Assembly (NCBI RefSeq): GCF_018139625.1
Contig: NZ_JAGSOH010000017.1
Coordinates: 1-64,000 of the forward strand
DNA length: 64,000 nt
Direction of reading: 5' to 3'
Source of the DNA: Actinospica acidithermotolerans
GTDB taxonomy: Bacteria > Actinomycetota > Actinomycetes > Streptomycetales > Catenulisporaceae
Below the pieces are notes generated by a model, which worked only from the letters and a program-made list of their open reading frames with translations, did not search any database and was not told the origin of the DNA. This document shows positions 18,525 to 26,695 of this stretch, in pieces. Position 1 is the first letter of the stretch, and every line of letters begins with the position of its first letter. The position numbers and the translations under genes were made by a program.

Positions 18525-18974
18525 GCCCGCCCTTCCGCGGCAGTGCTCGCAACTGACGGCAGGTCAGACTACCCACACCGCGGCGTACGTCGCCAGGTTC
18601 CGATCACCGCGGCCGGAAGCGTTCTCCGAACGTGAGAGAAACCCTCGGTTTCGGTGGCGCAGTTGCGCCACGGCAGGTTCCCGCCACGGCGCAGGACTCC
18701 CATGGCGGCCGGTCGCCGGGCATGCTGGTCCGGTGGCTCGGGCGGCGACGGAGGGGCGCCGGTCGCGCTCACACCTGCCCGGGGCCGGGAGACCCCGCAC
18801 GGTGGAGTACAGCGGGGGGAAGCTGTGCGACGGGCCGGTGCAACCGGTCACCCCCGCCGATGGGACCCCTCGGCGGCCCGACCCGGCCCGTCGCGCCACG
18901 CTCGCGGACTCCCGCGACCTGCCGCTGCGACTCCCGCGGATCTGACACCGCAGACGTGATTGCCCGGTCGCGCA
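18525..18974. other. Intergenic region without a convincing gene
   Basis: 450 bp upstream of the membrane protein gene. Short open frames on both strands lack family features and good start sites. It holds one strong inverted repeat, GTGGCGCA-GT-TGCGCCAC at 18654-18671, which may be an operator for the leftward gene. Near 18960 the sequence enters the degenerate first copy of the 112-bp repeat array. Confidence 0.6.
18654..18671. promoter_or_regulatory. Perfect 8-2-8 inverted repeat
   Basis: GTGGCGCA and TGCGCCAC are separated by GT, about 130 nt upstream of the membrane protein start. The form is that of a dimeric regulator site; the regulator is unknown. Confidence 0.45.
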
Positions 18975-19410
18975 GGCCTTCCCGCCACCTCATCCTGCCG
19001 ACCCTGGCGGAGGTTCACCTCTGCGCGGCGCGCGTCACCTCCCGGTCGGCGGCACCGCCAGCTTGAACTCGACCCTGACCGCGGCCTTCCCGCCGGCCAT
19101 CCTGCGGACCTCGGTGGAGGTTCACGTCTGTTCTGCGCGGCGCGCGTCACCTCCCGGTCGGCGGCACCGCCAGCTTGAACTCGACCCTGACCGCGGCCTT
19201 CCCGCCGGCCATCCTGCGGACCTCGGTGGAGGTTCACGTCTGTTCTGCGCGGCGCGCGTCACCTCCCGGTCGGCGGCACCGCCAGCTTGAACTCGACCCT
19301 GACCGCGGCCTTCCCGCCGGCCATCCTGCGGACCTCGGTGGAGGTTCACGTCTGTTCTGCGCGGCGCGCGTCACCTCCCGGTCGGCGGCACCGCCAGCTT
19401 GAACTCGACC
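18975..19410. repeat. 112-bp tandem array at the 3' end of the VOC gene
   Basis: Four head-to-tail units start at 18975 (degenerate, 108 bp), 19083, 19195 and 19307. The last three are nearly identical. Each unit includes the final ~13 codons and TGA of the VOC gene, whose true end lies in the last unit at 19371. Three extra copies of the gene's tail therefore trail behind the real one. Confidence 0.93.
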
Positions 19411-20138
19411 CCGTTCGGGTCGGTCAGTCCGGCCATGCGGCCGAACGGCGTGTCGGCGACCGGGTCGGCCAGGTGCGCGCCGCCCGCCAGCGCCGCGGCG
19501 ACCGCGATGTCCACGTCGGCGACCTGGAAGTACGGCCGCCAGTGCGGGGTCTCCACCTCGTCCACCCGGAAGATCCCGGCCCGCGGCTCGCCGTCCACGT
19601 GCAGCGTCCAGTACGAGTCCGGCATCTGCTCCATCGCCTGCACCTCGGCGTCGAACAGCGCGCCGTAGAACTCGGCCGAGGCCTTGCCCTCGGTCGTCAC
19701 CAGTTCGAACCAGTACAGGCAGCCCGGCTCGCCGTAGATCTCGAAGCCGTGGAACGAGAGCGCCTGCCACAGGCCGAAGTGCGCGCCGCCCGGGTCCACG
19801 CCGTGCGCGAAGCGGGCCATCTCGCCGGCGTTCATCGCCGGGCAGATCACCTTGCCGCCGAGCTCCGGGATCCTGGCGACGGTGGCCTCGGCGTCGCGGA
19901 CCGAGAAGTACCCCGTCCAGGGCATCATCGGCTGGTCCTCCGGCATGTAGCCGATTCCCGCCACCGTCTTGCCGTGCACCTGCTGCACCGCGTAGCGCGT
20001 GTTCTCGTCGTTCGGGTCGGGATCTCCGGTCCAGCCGAGCAGCGGCTGGTAGAACTGCAGGCACTCCTGCTGCCTGGTGAGCAGCGTGTCGAGCCACGCG
20101 ACAGACCCCTGCGGGTGCGGGTGGGTGCAATCGGGCAT
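19371..20138 (-). CDS. VOC-family protein with two glyoxalase-like domains
   Basis: 255 aa. The family opening (GSVAWLDTLLTRQQECLQFY) leads to two tandem vicinal-oxygen-chelate halves; the second has LTDPNGVEFKLAVPP, the usual end of a VOC domain. It resembles the mycobacterial CFP30/27-kDa antigen-like hydroxylase-associated group, whose substrate is not established. The ATG has AGGAGG 10 nt upstream. Its 3' end is the seed of a 112-bp tandem array. Confidence 0.88.
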   Translation of the reverse strand: MPDCTHPHPQGSVAWLDTLLTRQQECLQFYQPLLGWTGDPDPNDENTRYAVQQVHGKTVAGIGYMPEDQPMMPWTGYFSVRDAEATVARIPELGGKVICPAMNAGEMARFAHGVDPGGAHFGLWQALSFHGFEIYGEPGCLYWFELVTTEGKASAEFYGALFDAEVQAMEQMPDSYWTLHVDGEPRAGIFRVDEVETPHWRPYFQVADVDIAVAAALAGGAHLADPVADTPFGRMAGLTDPNGVEFKLAVPPTGR

Positions 20139-20275
20139 CGTGCTCAGCCTCCTGGCGGGATCGCCGTTTTCGGGATGATTCGGTCCTACCCGAGTCACTC
20201 TGCCACCGACGTCCGACATTCGCGCCCAATCCGGCCGACTCACCGTTCTATCGGTTCCGGCGGGGGCGGGCGGGG

Positions 20276-20656
20276 CTACACGTTCTCCGCGTGCGGGATG
20301 TTCTCGACGGCGTGCTCCGCCTGGCGAAGAGCCTCGTCGAGCAGAGGCTTGATGTGGTCGCCGCGCAGCCGGTAATAGCGCGCGCGGCCCTCGGCGCGCT
20401 GGTCGACGAGGCCGGCCAGCCGCAGCTTGGCCAGGTGCTGGCTCGCGGCGGTGGGCGTGCACCCGGCCGTCTCCGCCAGGGTGCTGACGCCGAGTTCCCC
20501 GTCGCGCAGCGCCCACAGCAGCCGCAGCCGGGTGGGCTCGGCGAGCATGTCCAGGTAGGAGACGGCGAACTGGACGTGGGCGTCGGGCAGGATGCGGCCG
20601 AGCGCGGGTCTGTGGTGTTCCTGGAGATGCTCGCCGGGGTCTGCTGCGGGGACCAT
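20276..20656 (-). CDS. ArsR/SmtB-family regulator
   Basis: 126 aa. Winged HTH with MLAEPTRLRLLWALRDGE, GVSTLAETAGCTPTAASQHLAKLRLAGLV and the wing RYYRLRGDHI. It is divergent from a His-rich metal exporter gene with 98 nt between the starts, which suggests a metal sensor that represses the exporter until Ni(II), Co(II) or a similar ion binds. The single visible Cys (GCTPTA) lies in the recognition helix region and the terminal tails carry His residues, so sensing may use N- and C-terminal His/Asp ligands as in NmtR/KmtR types. Ligand assignment is inference. Confidence 0.9.
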   Translation of the reverse strand: MVPAADPGEHLQEHHRPALGRILPDAHVQFAVSYLDMLAEPTRLRLLWALRDGELGVSTLAETAGCTPTAASQHLAKLRLAGLVDQRAEGRARYYRLRGDHIKPLLDEALRQAEHAVENIPHAENV

Positions 20657-20707
20657 GCCTCATCATCTCACCTGCGAACTATCCGCAGGAAGCAGCTGTG
20701 TGCATTT

Positions 20708-20735
20708 ACCTTCCCATATTCACTGATGTGAAGGT
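20708..20735. promoter_or_regulatory. Inverted repeats in the ArsR/exporter divergent promoter
   Basis: TTCAC-TGAT-GTGAA (20719-20732) is a perfect 5-4-5 inverted repeat, and ACCTTC (20708-20713) pairs with GAAGGT (20730-20735) around it. Both lie between the two divergent starts, where an ArsR/SmtB operator is expected. Confidence 0.55.
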
Positions 20736-20754
20736 GTCGGGTACCGTGGCATGC

Positions 20755-21543
20755 ATGAACTCCGCCTCCGCGCTCGTTCTCGCCGCGGCCGGGGTCGGCT
20801 TCGGCCACGCCGTGCTGCCGGACCACTGGGCTCCGCTCGCGGTGCTCAGCCGCACCCGCAAGGACCCGCTGCCCCGCGTCGTGCGCCGCTCGCTCGCCGC
20901 CGCCGGCACCCACGTGCTGCTGTCGCTGCTGCTCGGCGCGCTGCTGATCGGGGTCGGACTGAGCTTCCGGGCGGCGGTCCTGCGCTATGAGGATTACGTC
21001 GTCGGCGGACTGCTGATCACGACGGGCGCGGTCTTCCTCGCGCTCGAACTGACCGGTCGGGGGCACGGCCATCCGCACGGCAATCCGCACGACCACTCGC
21101 ACGGAGACGGCCACGAGCACGGGCATGATCACGGACATGTTCACGACGGTGGGCACGCTCATGCATACAAGGCCGGCCATGATCATGGTCACGGACACGG
21201 ACATGATCACGGGTCGGATCACGCTCACGCGCACACCTCAGCGACCGGCGGCGGGCGGGTGCGCGGGGCGCTCGCGCTTGCGGTGCCGTTCGGGGCCGCG
21301 GCGTCGCCGGATCTGACGATCCTTCCGGTCTTCCTCGCCGCAAGCGCGCTCGGCGCGGCGGCGGCGGTCGGCTCGCTGTTGGTCTTCGCCGGCGTGACGG
21401 TGGCGACGATCGTGGGGTTGACGGTCGCCGCGTCGCTCGGTGCCTCGCTGCTCACCGGGCCGTGGATCGAGCGCCGGGCGAATCTGCTGACCGCGGCGAC
21501 GCTGCTCGTCTTCGGCGGCCTGATCGCCACCGGGCTGCTGTAG
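20755..21543 (+). CDS. His-rich metal exporter, NicO/UreH-like
   Basis: 262 aa. The N-terminus has GVGFGHAVLPDHWAPLAVL, the H-x4-D motif of NicO/UreH-type nickel-cobalt transporters. About three helices (LLSLLLGALLIGVGLSF, YVVGGLLITTGAVFLALEL and others) precede a cytoplasmic loop of about 60 residues in which His alternates with Gly/Asp; it contains more than 25 histidines. Two or three more helices follow (VGSLLVFAGVTVATIVGLTVAAS, NLLTAATLLVFGGLIATGLL). The ArsR gene diverges from it, supporting export or detoxification rather than uptake. I chose ATG 20755; a GTG nine bases earlier is possible. Confidence 0.85.
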   Translation: MNSASALVLAAAGVGFGHAVLPDHWAPLAVLSRTRKDPLPRVVRRSLAAAGTHVLLSLLLGALLIGVGLSFRAAVLRYEDYVVGGLLITTGAVFLALELTGRGHGHPHGNPHDHSHGDGHEHGHDHGHVHDGGHAHAYKAGHDHGHGHGHDHGSDHAHAHTSATGGGRVRGALALAVPFGAAASPDLTILPVFLAASALGAAAAVGSLLVFAGVTVATIVGLTVAASLGASLLTGPWIERRANLLTAATLLVFGGLIATGLL

Positions 21544-21575
21544 AAACCGCGTCCGGACAGTACTTGGAAGACGAC

Positions 21576-22088
21576 TCAGAACACGATGGGGCTGCGCCGT
21601 TCTAGTCGGGCGACGTCGCGCCAGCCGCGCTCACCGTGCTTGCCGATCTTCTCCTGCACGCCGAGCGTTCGGAAGCCCGCCCGCTCGTGCAGCGCGAGCG
21701 AGGCGACGTTTTCCGGGAAGATCCCCGCCTGAAGCGTCCAGACGCCCGCGGCCTCGGTCGACTCGATGACCCTGGCGAGCAGCGCCCGGCCCACGCCGCC
21801 GCCGCGCGCGTCCGGACTCACGTAGACCGAGACCTCGACGACGCCCGCGTAGACGGGCCGGCTGGAGACCGCCGAGACGGCCACCCAGCCGAGCACCGCG
21901 CCGTCCTGCGCCGCGACCGCGACGAAGCGGTGGAGCGGCAGCTTCCCCGCGTCGAACGTCGGCCAGTCGGGAGCCGCGGTCTGGAAGGAGGCGTTCCCGG
22001 TGTCGAGGCCGGCCTGGTAGATCGCCAGCACCGCGTCCGCGTGCTCGGCGGCCATCGGGACTACCTCGAACTCGGACATGCCCGTCAC
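21576..22088 (-). CDS. GNAT acetyltransferase, phosphinothricin acetyltransferase-like
   Basis: 170 aa. It has the Pat/MddA-like opening (VLAIYQAGLDTGNASFQT), an acetyl-CoA loop VYVSPDARGGGVGRALLARV and a late LHERAGFRTLGVQEKIGKH. Family members acetylate phosphinothricin, methionine derivatives or related amino groups. I chose GTG at 22088 because GGGAGG lies 6 nt upstream; the ATG at 22079 lacks such a site. It converges on the exporter gene with only 32 nt between the stops. Confidence 0.88.
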   Translation of the reverse strand: MTGMSEFEVVPMAAEHADAVLAIYQAGLDTGNASFQTAAPDWPTFDAGKLPLHRFVAVAAQDGAVLGWVAVSAVSSRPVYAGVVEVSVYVSPDARGGGVGRALLARVIESTEAAGVWTLQAGIFPENVASLALHERAGFRTLGVQEKIGKHGERGWRDVARLERRSPIVF

Positions 22089-22190
22089 GCTAAACCTCCC
22101 GGGTTTCATTTCGGTTTCCCCCGGAACCGGGTCAAGACCCTCCGCATCCAAGCTGCGCCGAACAAGCGGCGGAGGGATGGGGAGCCAGGC

Positions 22191-23195
22191 ATGACGAGAA
22201 TACGCAGACGTGTGCGTCGCACGGTGGGAATGATCATCCTGTTGGCGCTGGGAGTCGCCGGAACGGGCATCCTCGCGGGCTGCAGTCGTAACAGCTCGTC
22301 GGCGGGTTCGTCGACGAGCGCGGGCCGCCAGGTCCCGGCCGCGCAGGGCAACGCCGGCGCGGCGCAATCGGGGAGCACCGCGGCGAGTTCGAAGACGGAC
22401 GTCAGGAACACCGCCGATCTGATCGTCATGGCGGGGCTGCAGCTCGCCGTGAAGGATCCCGAGCAGGCCGCCGGACAGGCCGAGCAGGACGTCGTCGCGG
22501 CGGGCGGGTACGTCGCGGGGGAGGCGGAGGGAGTCGGCACGCAGGTGCTGCCGGGCACGGTCACCACCGCGGACTCGTCCGAGAGCACTGATACCGGAGT
22601 CAGCCCCCTGTCCCTGCCGGCGCCGGACGCCGCGGCGAACTCCGACGAGGCGCTCCTGCTCGTGCGCGTGCCGCCGGCGAAACTCGACGCCGTGCTCGCC
22701 GAACTGGCCGGTTCGGGCGACGTCGCGTACCGCACCCGGTCCGCGACGGATGTGACCGGACAGGTCGCCGACGTGAACAGCCGGATCGCCTCCGCGCAGT
22801 CCTCGATCGCCGAGCTGCGCGGCATGATCGACAAGGCGGCCTCGATGAACGACCTGATCTCGCTGGAGCAGGCCCTTGCCACCCGGGAGTCAGACCTCGA
22901 ATCGCTGGAGGCGCAGCAGCGCGCTCTCGCCGACCAGACGGCCTACGCGACGGTGACCATCGGGTACTACGAGCCCGCCGGCGCCGCGACGGTCGAACCG
23001 GCACCTCGCCAGGCGGGTTTCCTCTCCGCGCTGCACGCCGGCTGGCACGCGCTGCTGGCCGTGTTCCGGGTGATCATGATCGGCGCCGGCTGGGTGACGC
23101 CGTTCGCCGTGCTCGTCGCCCTGCTGTGGTGGCCGGTGCGCCGGGCCCGACGGCTGACCTGGTGGAGCCGCCGTCCGGGGCATCGGACAGAATAG
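22191..23195 (+). CDS. DUF4349 lipoprotein
   Basis: 334 aa. A basic N-terminus, the helix [19 protein letters not shown] and a lipobox with Cys after LAG mark a lipoprotein, followed by a Ser/Gly-rich linker. The DUF4349 core includes [20 protein letters not shown], a coiled coil ([31 protein letters not shown], here in segments) and [15 protein letters not shown]-terminal helix ([16 protein letters not shown]) anchors it a second time. The domain occurs in envelope proteins of unknown function. Start ATG has GGGGAG 6 nt upstream. coaA follows 4 nt later. Confidence 0.88.
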   Translation: MTRIRRRVRRTVGMIILLALGVAGTGILAGCSRNSSSAGSSTSAGRQVPAAQGNAGAAQSGSTAASSKTDVRNTADLIVMAGLQLAVKDPEQAAGQAEQDVVAAGGYVAGEAEGVGTQVLPGTVTTADSSESTDTGVSPLSLPAPDAAANSDEALLLVRVPPAKLDAVLAELAGSGDVAYRTRSATDVTGQVADVNSRIASAQSSIAELRGMIDKAASMNDLISLEQALATRESDLESLEAQQRALADQTAYATVTIGYYEPAGAATVEPAPRQAGFLSALHAGWHALLAVFRVIMIGAGWVTPFAVLVALLWWPVRRARRLTWWSRRPGHRTE

Positions 23196-23199
23196 GTGG

Positions 23200-24180
23200 A
23201 TGCCGATCTTGCCGCCGGCCGGGGAACTCGCCCCGGCGAGCCCGTACGTGGACCTCGACCGCGAGAGCTGGAGCGGCCTGCGCGAGCGCACCCCGCTGCC
23301 GCTCACGGCCGAGGAGGTCGAGCAGCTGCGCGGCCTCGGCGACGAGATCGACCTCGACGAGGTCCGCGAGATGTACCTGCCGATCTCACGGCTGCTGAAC
23401 CTGTACGTCGGCGCGGTGCACGGCCTGCGCGGCGCGCTCGGCACCTTCCTCGGCGACCCGGCCGAGACCGGCGGCGTCCGCGAGACCCCGTTCGTGATCG
23501 GGATCGCGGGCAGCGTCGCGGTCGGCAAGTCGACCACCGCGCGGCTGCTGCGGGCGCTGCTCGCTCGCTGGCCCGAGCACCCGCGCGTCGAGCTCGTCAC
23601 CACCGACGGCTTCCTGCTGCCCAACGCCGAGCTGGAGCGGCGCGGGCTGATGCAGCGCAAGGGCTTCCCGGAGTCCTACGACCGGCGCGCGCTCACCCGC
23701 TTCGTGGCCGACATCAAGTCGGGTCGCGACGAGGTGACCGCGCCGGTCTACTCGCACCTGGTGTACGACATCGTGCCCGGCGAGCGCGCCGTCGTGCACC
23801 GGCCGGACATCCTGATCGTCGAGGGCCTGAACGTGCTGCAGCCCGCGCTGCCCGGCCAGGACGGCCGCACCAGGATGGCGCTGGCCGACTACTTCGACTT
23901 CAGCATCTACGTGGACGCGCGCGAGTCCGACATCGAGCAGTGGTACCTGGCCCGCTTCCGCAAGTTGCGGGATACGGCGTTCACGGATCCGAGCTCGTAC
24001 TTCCGCCGCTTCACCGAGGTGTCGGAGCAGGAGGCGCTCGACTTCGCGCGCGGCGCGTGGGCCAACATCAACCGGCTCAACCTGATCGAGAACGTGCTGC
24101 CAACCCGTGGCCGCGCCACGCTCGTGCTCCGCAAGGGCGCCGACCACCGCATTGAACGCGTCCGCCTGCGGAAGCTTTGA
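23200..24180 (+). CDS. coaA: Pantothenate kinase, type I
   Basis: Catalyses the first committed step of coenzyme A synthesis, the ATP-dependent phosphorylation of pantothenate. The Walker A loop is [17 protein letters not shown]. The pantothenate/ATP-site segments [31 protein letters not shown] and IVEGLNVLQ are intact, and [10 protein letters not shown] and WYLARF follow. At 326 aa the length is normal for type I. It follows the DUF4349 gene by 4 nt and is probably co-transcribed. Confidence 0.97.
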   Translation: MPILPPAGELAPASPYVDLDRESWSGLRERTPLPLTAEEVEQLRGLGDEIDLDEVREMYLPISRLLNLYVGAVHGLRGALGTFLGDPAETGGVRETPFVIGIAGSVAVGKSTTARLLRALLARWPEHPRVELVTTDGFLLPNAELERRGLMQRKGFPESYDRRALTRFVADIKSGRDEVTAPVYSHLVYDIVPGERAVVHRPDILIVEGLNVLQPALPGQDGRTRMALADYFDFSIYVDARESDIEQWYLARFRKLRDTAFTDPSSYFRRFTEVSEQEALDFARGAWANINRLNLIENVLPTRGRATLVLRKGADHRIERVRLRKL

Positions 24181-24362
24181 AGCGCATGCAGGTGCGCCCA
24201 GGCCGGGATGCCGCTGGCCAGGACCCGGTCGAGCGTCCGCTGCGGACGTACTCGGGGCGCGCCCCAGGGTGCCCCAGCCGTCTGCTGGAAACGCAGCCGG
24301 CTGCGCATGCTCGATGTGAGCCTGCGCAGCCCGACGCGATGGTGGCCGGGGTACGGCGGGGG
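24181..24362. other. Intergenic region after coaA
   Basis: 182 bp between convergent genes. It contains the imperfect hairpin CAGCCG...CGGCTG near 24276-24306 but no clear terminator tail and no coding signal. Confidence 0.4.
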
Positions 24363-25328
24363 TCAGGCCCCTGCCGCGCTCGAGTCGGTGATGCCGGAGA
24401 TGATCTGCGAGTTGACCGTGGCCAGGCTGGGCGCCTGGGAGGACTGGTCCACGCCGATGTCGATCAGGGTGTAGTAGCCGGACTCGCCGGTGACCGGCAG
24501 GGCGATCAGCTCGACCGTGCCGCTGGGGCCGGAGTAGTCCGGGGTCACGCTCCAGGTCACCTCGTAGCCGGACCGCCCGGCCACGGTGATCGCGCCCTGG
24601 CCGGTGACCTTGTGCGCGGAGAGCGTGCCGTAGTTGCCCTTGGCCATGCTCGCGATGTCGGAGGTCGCCACGCTCTGGGCGGACGAGCCGGAGGTCGTGG
24701 TGAAGTTGACGCCGCCGCGGGTGCACTGCGGGGTGGAGCCCGAGGTGGTGCCGTTCTCCGAGGCCAGCGCGCTCGGGCAGGTGTAGGTGCCGGTGCTCAG
24801 CGTCGGCCAGGAGCCGTTGCCGCTGGTCGAGCCGGACTGGCCGGTCCAGCCGCTGGGCACCGGGATGTTCAGCCCGTCGATCGGGTCGGAGACGGTCTTG
24901 CCGCTGCCGCCGGTCACCGTCGGCTCGGGCGAGGCCGAACTGCTGCTGCCGCTGCCGGGGCCGCCGTTGCCGCCGCCGAACCCGCCGCTGCCGTTGCCGC
25001 CGCCGAAACCGCCGGTCGGGCCGGTGGTCGGCTGGCTGCCGCTGGAGGCGGTCGTGCTGCTCGAGTCGTTGTGGAACGCGAAGTACGCGCCGATGCCGCC
25101 GCCGATGAGCACGACGACCACCGCGGTCGAGATCAGGGCCCTGAAGGCCGAGCTGCGCCTGCCGCCGCCGCCCGGGGTGCCCGCGTCGCCGCTGCCGAGG
25201 GGCCGCACCATGGCGCTCCACCCGGAGCCGTCCCACCACCGCTCCACGGGAAGGCCGTCGGGACCGGTCTCTCCGGTCGGGTACCAGCCAGGAGGGGCTG
25301 AGGGTTGCGTGGGGTCCGGTATCGACAT
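24363..25328 (-). CDS. DUF2510 membrane-anchored secreted protein
   Basis: 321 aa. The N-terminal cytoplasmic DUF2510 motif is PPGWYPTGETGPDGLPVERWW, then WDGSGWS. A single helix follows (LISTAVVVVLIGGGIGAYFAF), then a Gly/Ser/Asn-rich low-complexity linker (GGFGGGNGSGGFGGGNGG). The outer domain of about 180 residues has two Cys pairs (YTCPS, PQCTRG) and an LpqN-like feel (LNIPVPSGWTGQ), but I cannot assign it firmly. ATG 25328 or 25352 could be the start; no good Shine-Dalgarno precedes either, so a leaderless message is possible. Confidence 0.8.
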   Translation of the reverse strand: MSIPDPTQPSAPPGWYPTGETGPDGLPVERWWDGSGWSAMVRPLGSGDAGTPGGGGRRSSAFRALISTAVVVVLIGGGIGAYFAFHNDSSSTTASSGSQPTTGPTGGFGGGNGSGGFGGGNGGPGSGSSSSASPEPTVTGGSGKTVSDPIDGLNIPVPSGWTGQSGSTSGNGSWPTLSTGTYTCPSALASENGTTSGSTPQCTRGGVNFTTTSGSSAQSVATSDIASMAKGNYGTLSAHKVTGQGAITVAGRSGYEVTWSVTPDYSGPSGTVELIALPVTGESGYYTLIDIGVDQSSQAPSLATVNSQIISGITDSSAAGA

Positions 25329-25373
25329 GTCTGGAGGATATCTGCGCGGCACCTTGAGACTGTCGTGACCAGG

Positions 25374-25410
25374 CTAAGAATTCCCCGAACAACACCTGTG
25401 GGAATCTTAG
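25374..25410. terminator. Hairpin upstream of the DUF2510 gene and downstream of the MOSC gene
   Basis: CTAAGAATTCCC (25374-25385) pairs with GGGAATCTTAG (25400-25410) with one bulged base. It directly follows the leftward MOSC gene and probably terminates it. Confidence 0.6.
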
Positions 25411-25426
25411 GCATCACCCGTTCCGC

Positions 25427-26248
25427 TCAGTCGATCACCTCGAACTCGGCCCCGACGCGCAGCGCGCCGACGGTGTCCGGGATCAGGTTCACTGCGAAGT
25501 AGACGGCCTTGTCCTCGCGCCGGTGCTTGCGCAGCGCCTTCAGCGGCTGCTGCCCGGCGAAGCGGCCGAGCTCCGGGTCGACAGTCGTCATCACGCAGCG
25601 GTCGCAGCGCTTGACCACCCGGAACCGCTGCCCGCCGATGCTCACCCGCTTCCAGCCGTCCTCGGCCCACGGCTCGGTGCCCTCGACCACGAGGTTCGGC
25701 CTGAAGCGGGTCATCGGGACCGGCTCGCCGCCCATCTCGACGATCCAGTCGCTGAGCGCGGCGAGCGAGGAGGCCGAGGCGAGCAGGAGCGGGTAGCCGT
25801 CCGCGAAGGAAACGCGGTCCTCGGCCCGGGAGTAGTCCGGATCGGTCGGCCGCGCCCCGGTGTCGTCCATCCGGACCAGCCGCGAGGGCAGGCCCAGGAA
25901 GTCCGTCACCCAGGCGTCCGCCTCGCTGCCCGCGGCCGCGGCCGGGCCGGTGAACCGCCAGACGGTGACGGTCGCCTCCGCGGCGCCGGCGGCGCGGGAG
26001 ACCGGCGGCAGAATCAGGTCCGGCATGCCGGGCGCGGTCAGCCGCAGGCCGTTCCCCTCGGTGTACGCGGGCCGGATCAGGGCCATCCGGGGCAGCTCGC
26101 GCTGCGTGCGCAGCCGCCCGGCCGCGTCGGTGACGAGCCAGCGACGGTCCCCGGCCAGGCCCCAGGGCTCGAGCTCGGCCGACTCCAGGTCCACCCGGTG
26201 GCAGGACTTCACCGGATAGATGTGCAGCGACTTCAGGTGTGCGGTCAT
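25427..26248 (-). CDS. MOSC domain protein, YcbX-like
   Basis: 273 aa. The N-terminal MOSC beta-barrel domain begins LKSLHIYPVKSCHRVDLESA and includes GLAGDRRWLVTD. The C-terminal MOSC domain has MTRFRPNLVVEG, then VVKRCDRCVMTTVDPELG with the conserved molybdenum-cofactor-binding Cys. YcbX-like proteins use Moco to reduce N-hydroxylated compounds such as base analogues; the substrate here is unknown. The start is the ATG of MTAHLKSLH. Identical ATG-containing segments are repeated three times upstream, out of frame, because of the 122-bp array. Confidence 0.92.
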   Translation of the reverse strand: MTAHLKSLHIYPVKSCHRVDLESAELEPWGLAGDRRWLVTDAAGRLRTQRELPRMALIRPAYTEGNGLRLTAPGMPDLILPPVSRAAGAAEATVTVWRFTGPAAAAGSEADAWVTDFLGLPSRLVRMDDTGARPTDPDYSRAEDRVSFADGYPLLLASASSLAALSDWIVEMGGEPVPMTRFRPNLVVEGTEPWAEDGWKRVSIGGQRFRVVKRCDRCVMTTVDPELGRFAGQQPLKALRKHRREDKAVYFAVNLIPDTVGALRVGAEFEVID

Positions 26249-26695
26249 GCCCGGATCAGCCAGCCAGTGCGAGAGCGAGCGGGAGGACGGCGGGTGCGCC
26301 GGCCCGGCGCAGCAGCCGGGCGGCGACACACTTCACCGGATAGATGTGCAGCGCCTTCAGGTGTGCGGTCATGTCCGGACGAGCCTGCCAGTGCGAGGGC
26401 GAGCGGGAGGACGGCGGGTGCGCCGGCCCGGCGTAGCAGCCGGGCGGCGAGACTTCACCGGATAGATGTGCGGCGCCTTCAGGTGTGCGGTCATGTCCGG
26501 ACGAGCCTGCCAGTGCGAGGGCGAGCGGGAGGACGGCGGGTGCGCCGGCCCGGCGTAGCAGCCGGGCGGCGAGACTTCACCGGATAGATGTGCGGCGCCT
26601 TCAGGTGTGCGGTCATGCCCGGATCAGCCTGCCAGTGCGAGGGCGAGCGGGAGGACGGCGGGGGCGCCGGCCCGGCGTAGCAGCCGGGCGGCGAC
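26206..26695. repeat. 122-bp tandem array spanning the recQ-MOSC junction
   Basis: Four units start at 26206 (124 bp), 26330, 26452 and 26574. Each contains 43 nt of the MOSC 5' end, a 7-nt spacer and 72 nt of the recQ-like 3' end. The true MOSC start is in the first unit and the true recQ stop in the last. Units 2 and 3 share changes (GTCCGGACGAG for GCCCGGATCAG) that remove the recQ stop codon, so the copies are not an exact assembly duplicate. Confidence 0.95.

Noticed and set aside
18525-18974. A small gene in the 450-bp gap
   Set aside because: Several frames overlap but none has a convincing start, composition or family match.
19063-19402. Repeated 75-aa frames in the 112-bp array
   Set aside because: They are identical by construction and lie antisense to VOC gene tails, so they do not look like genes.
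21061-21240. CAC/CAT-rich stretch as a possible repeat element
   Set aside because: It codes for the His-rich loop of the exporter and stays in frame.
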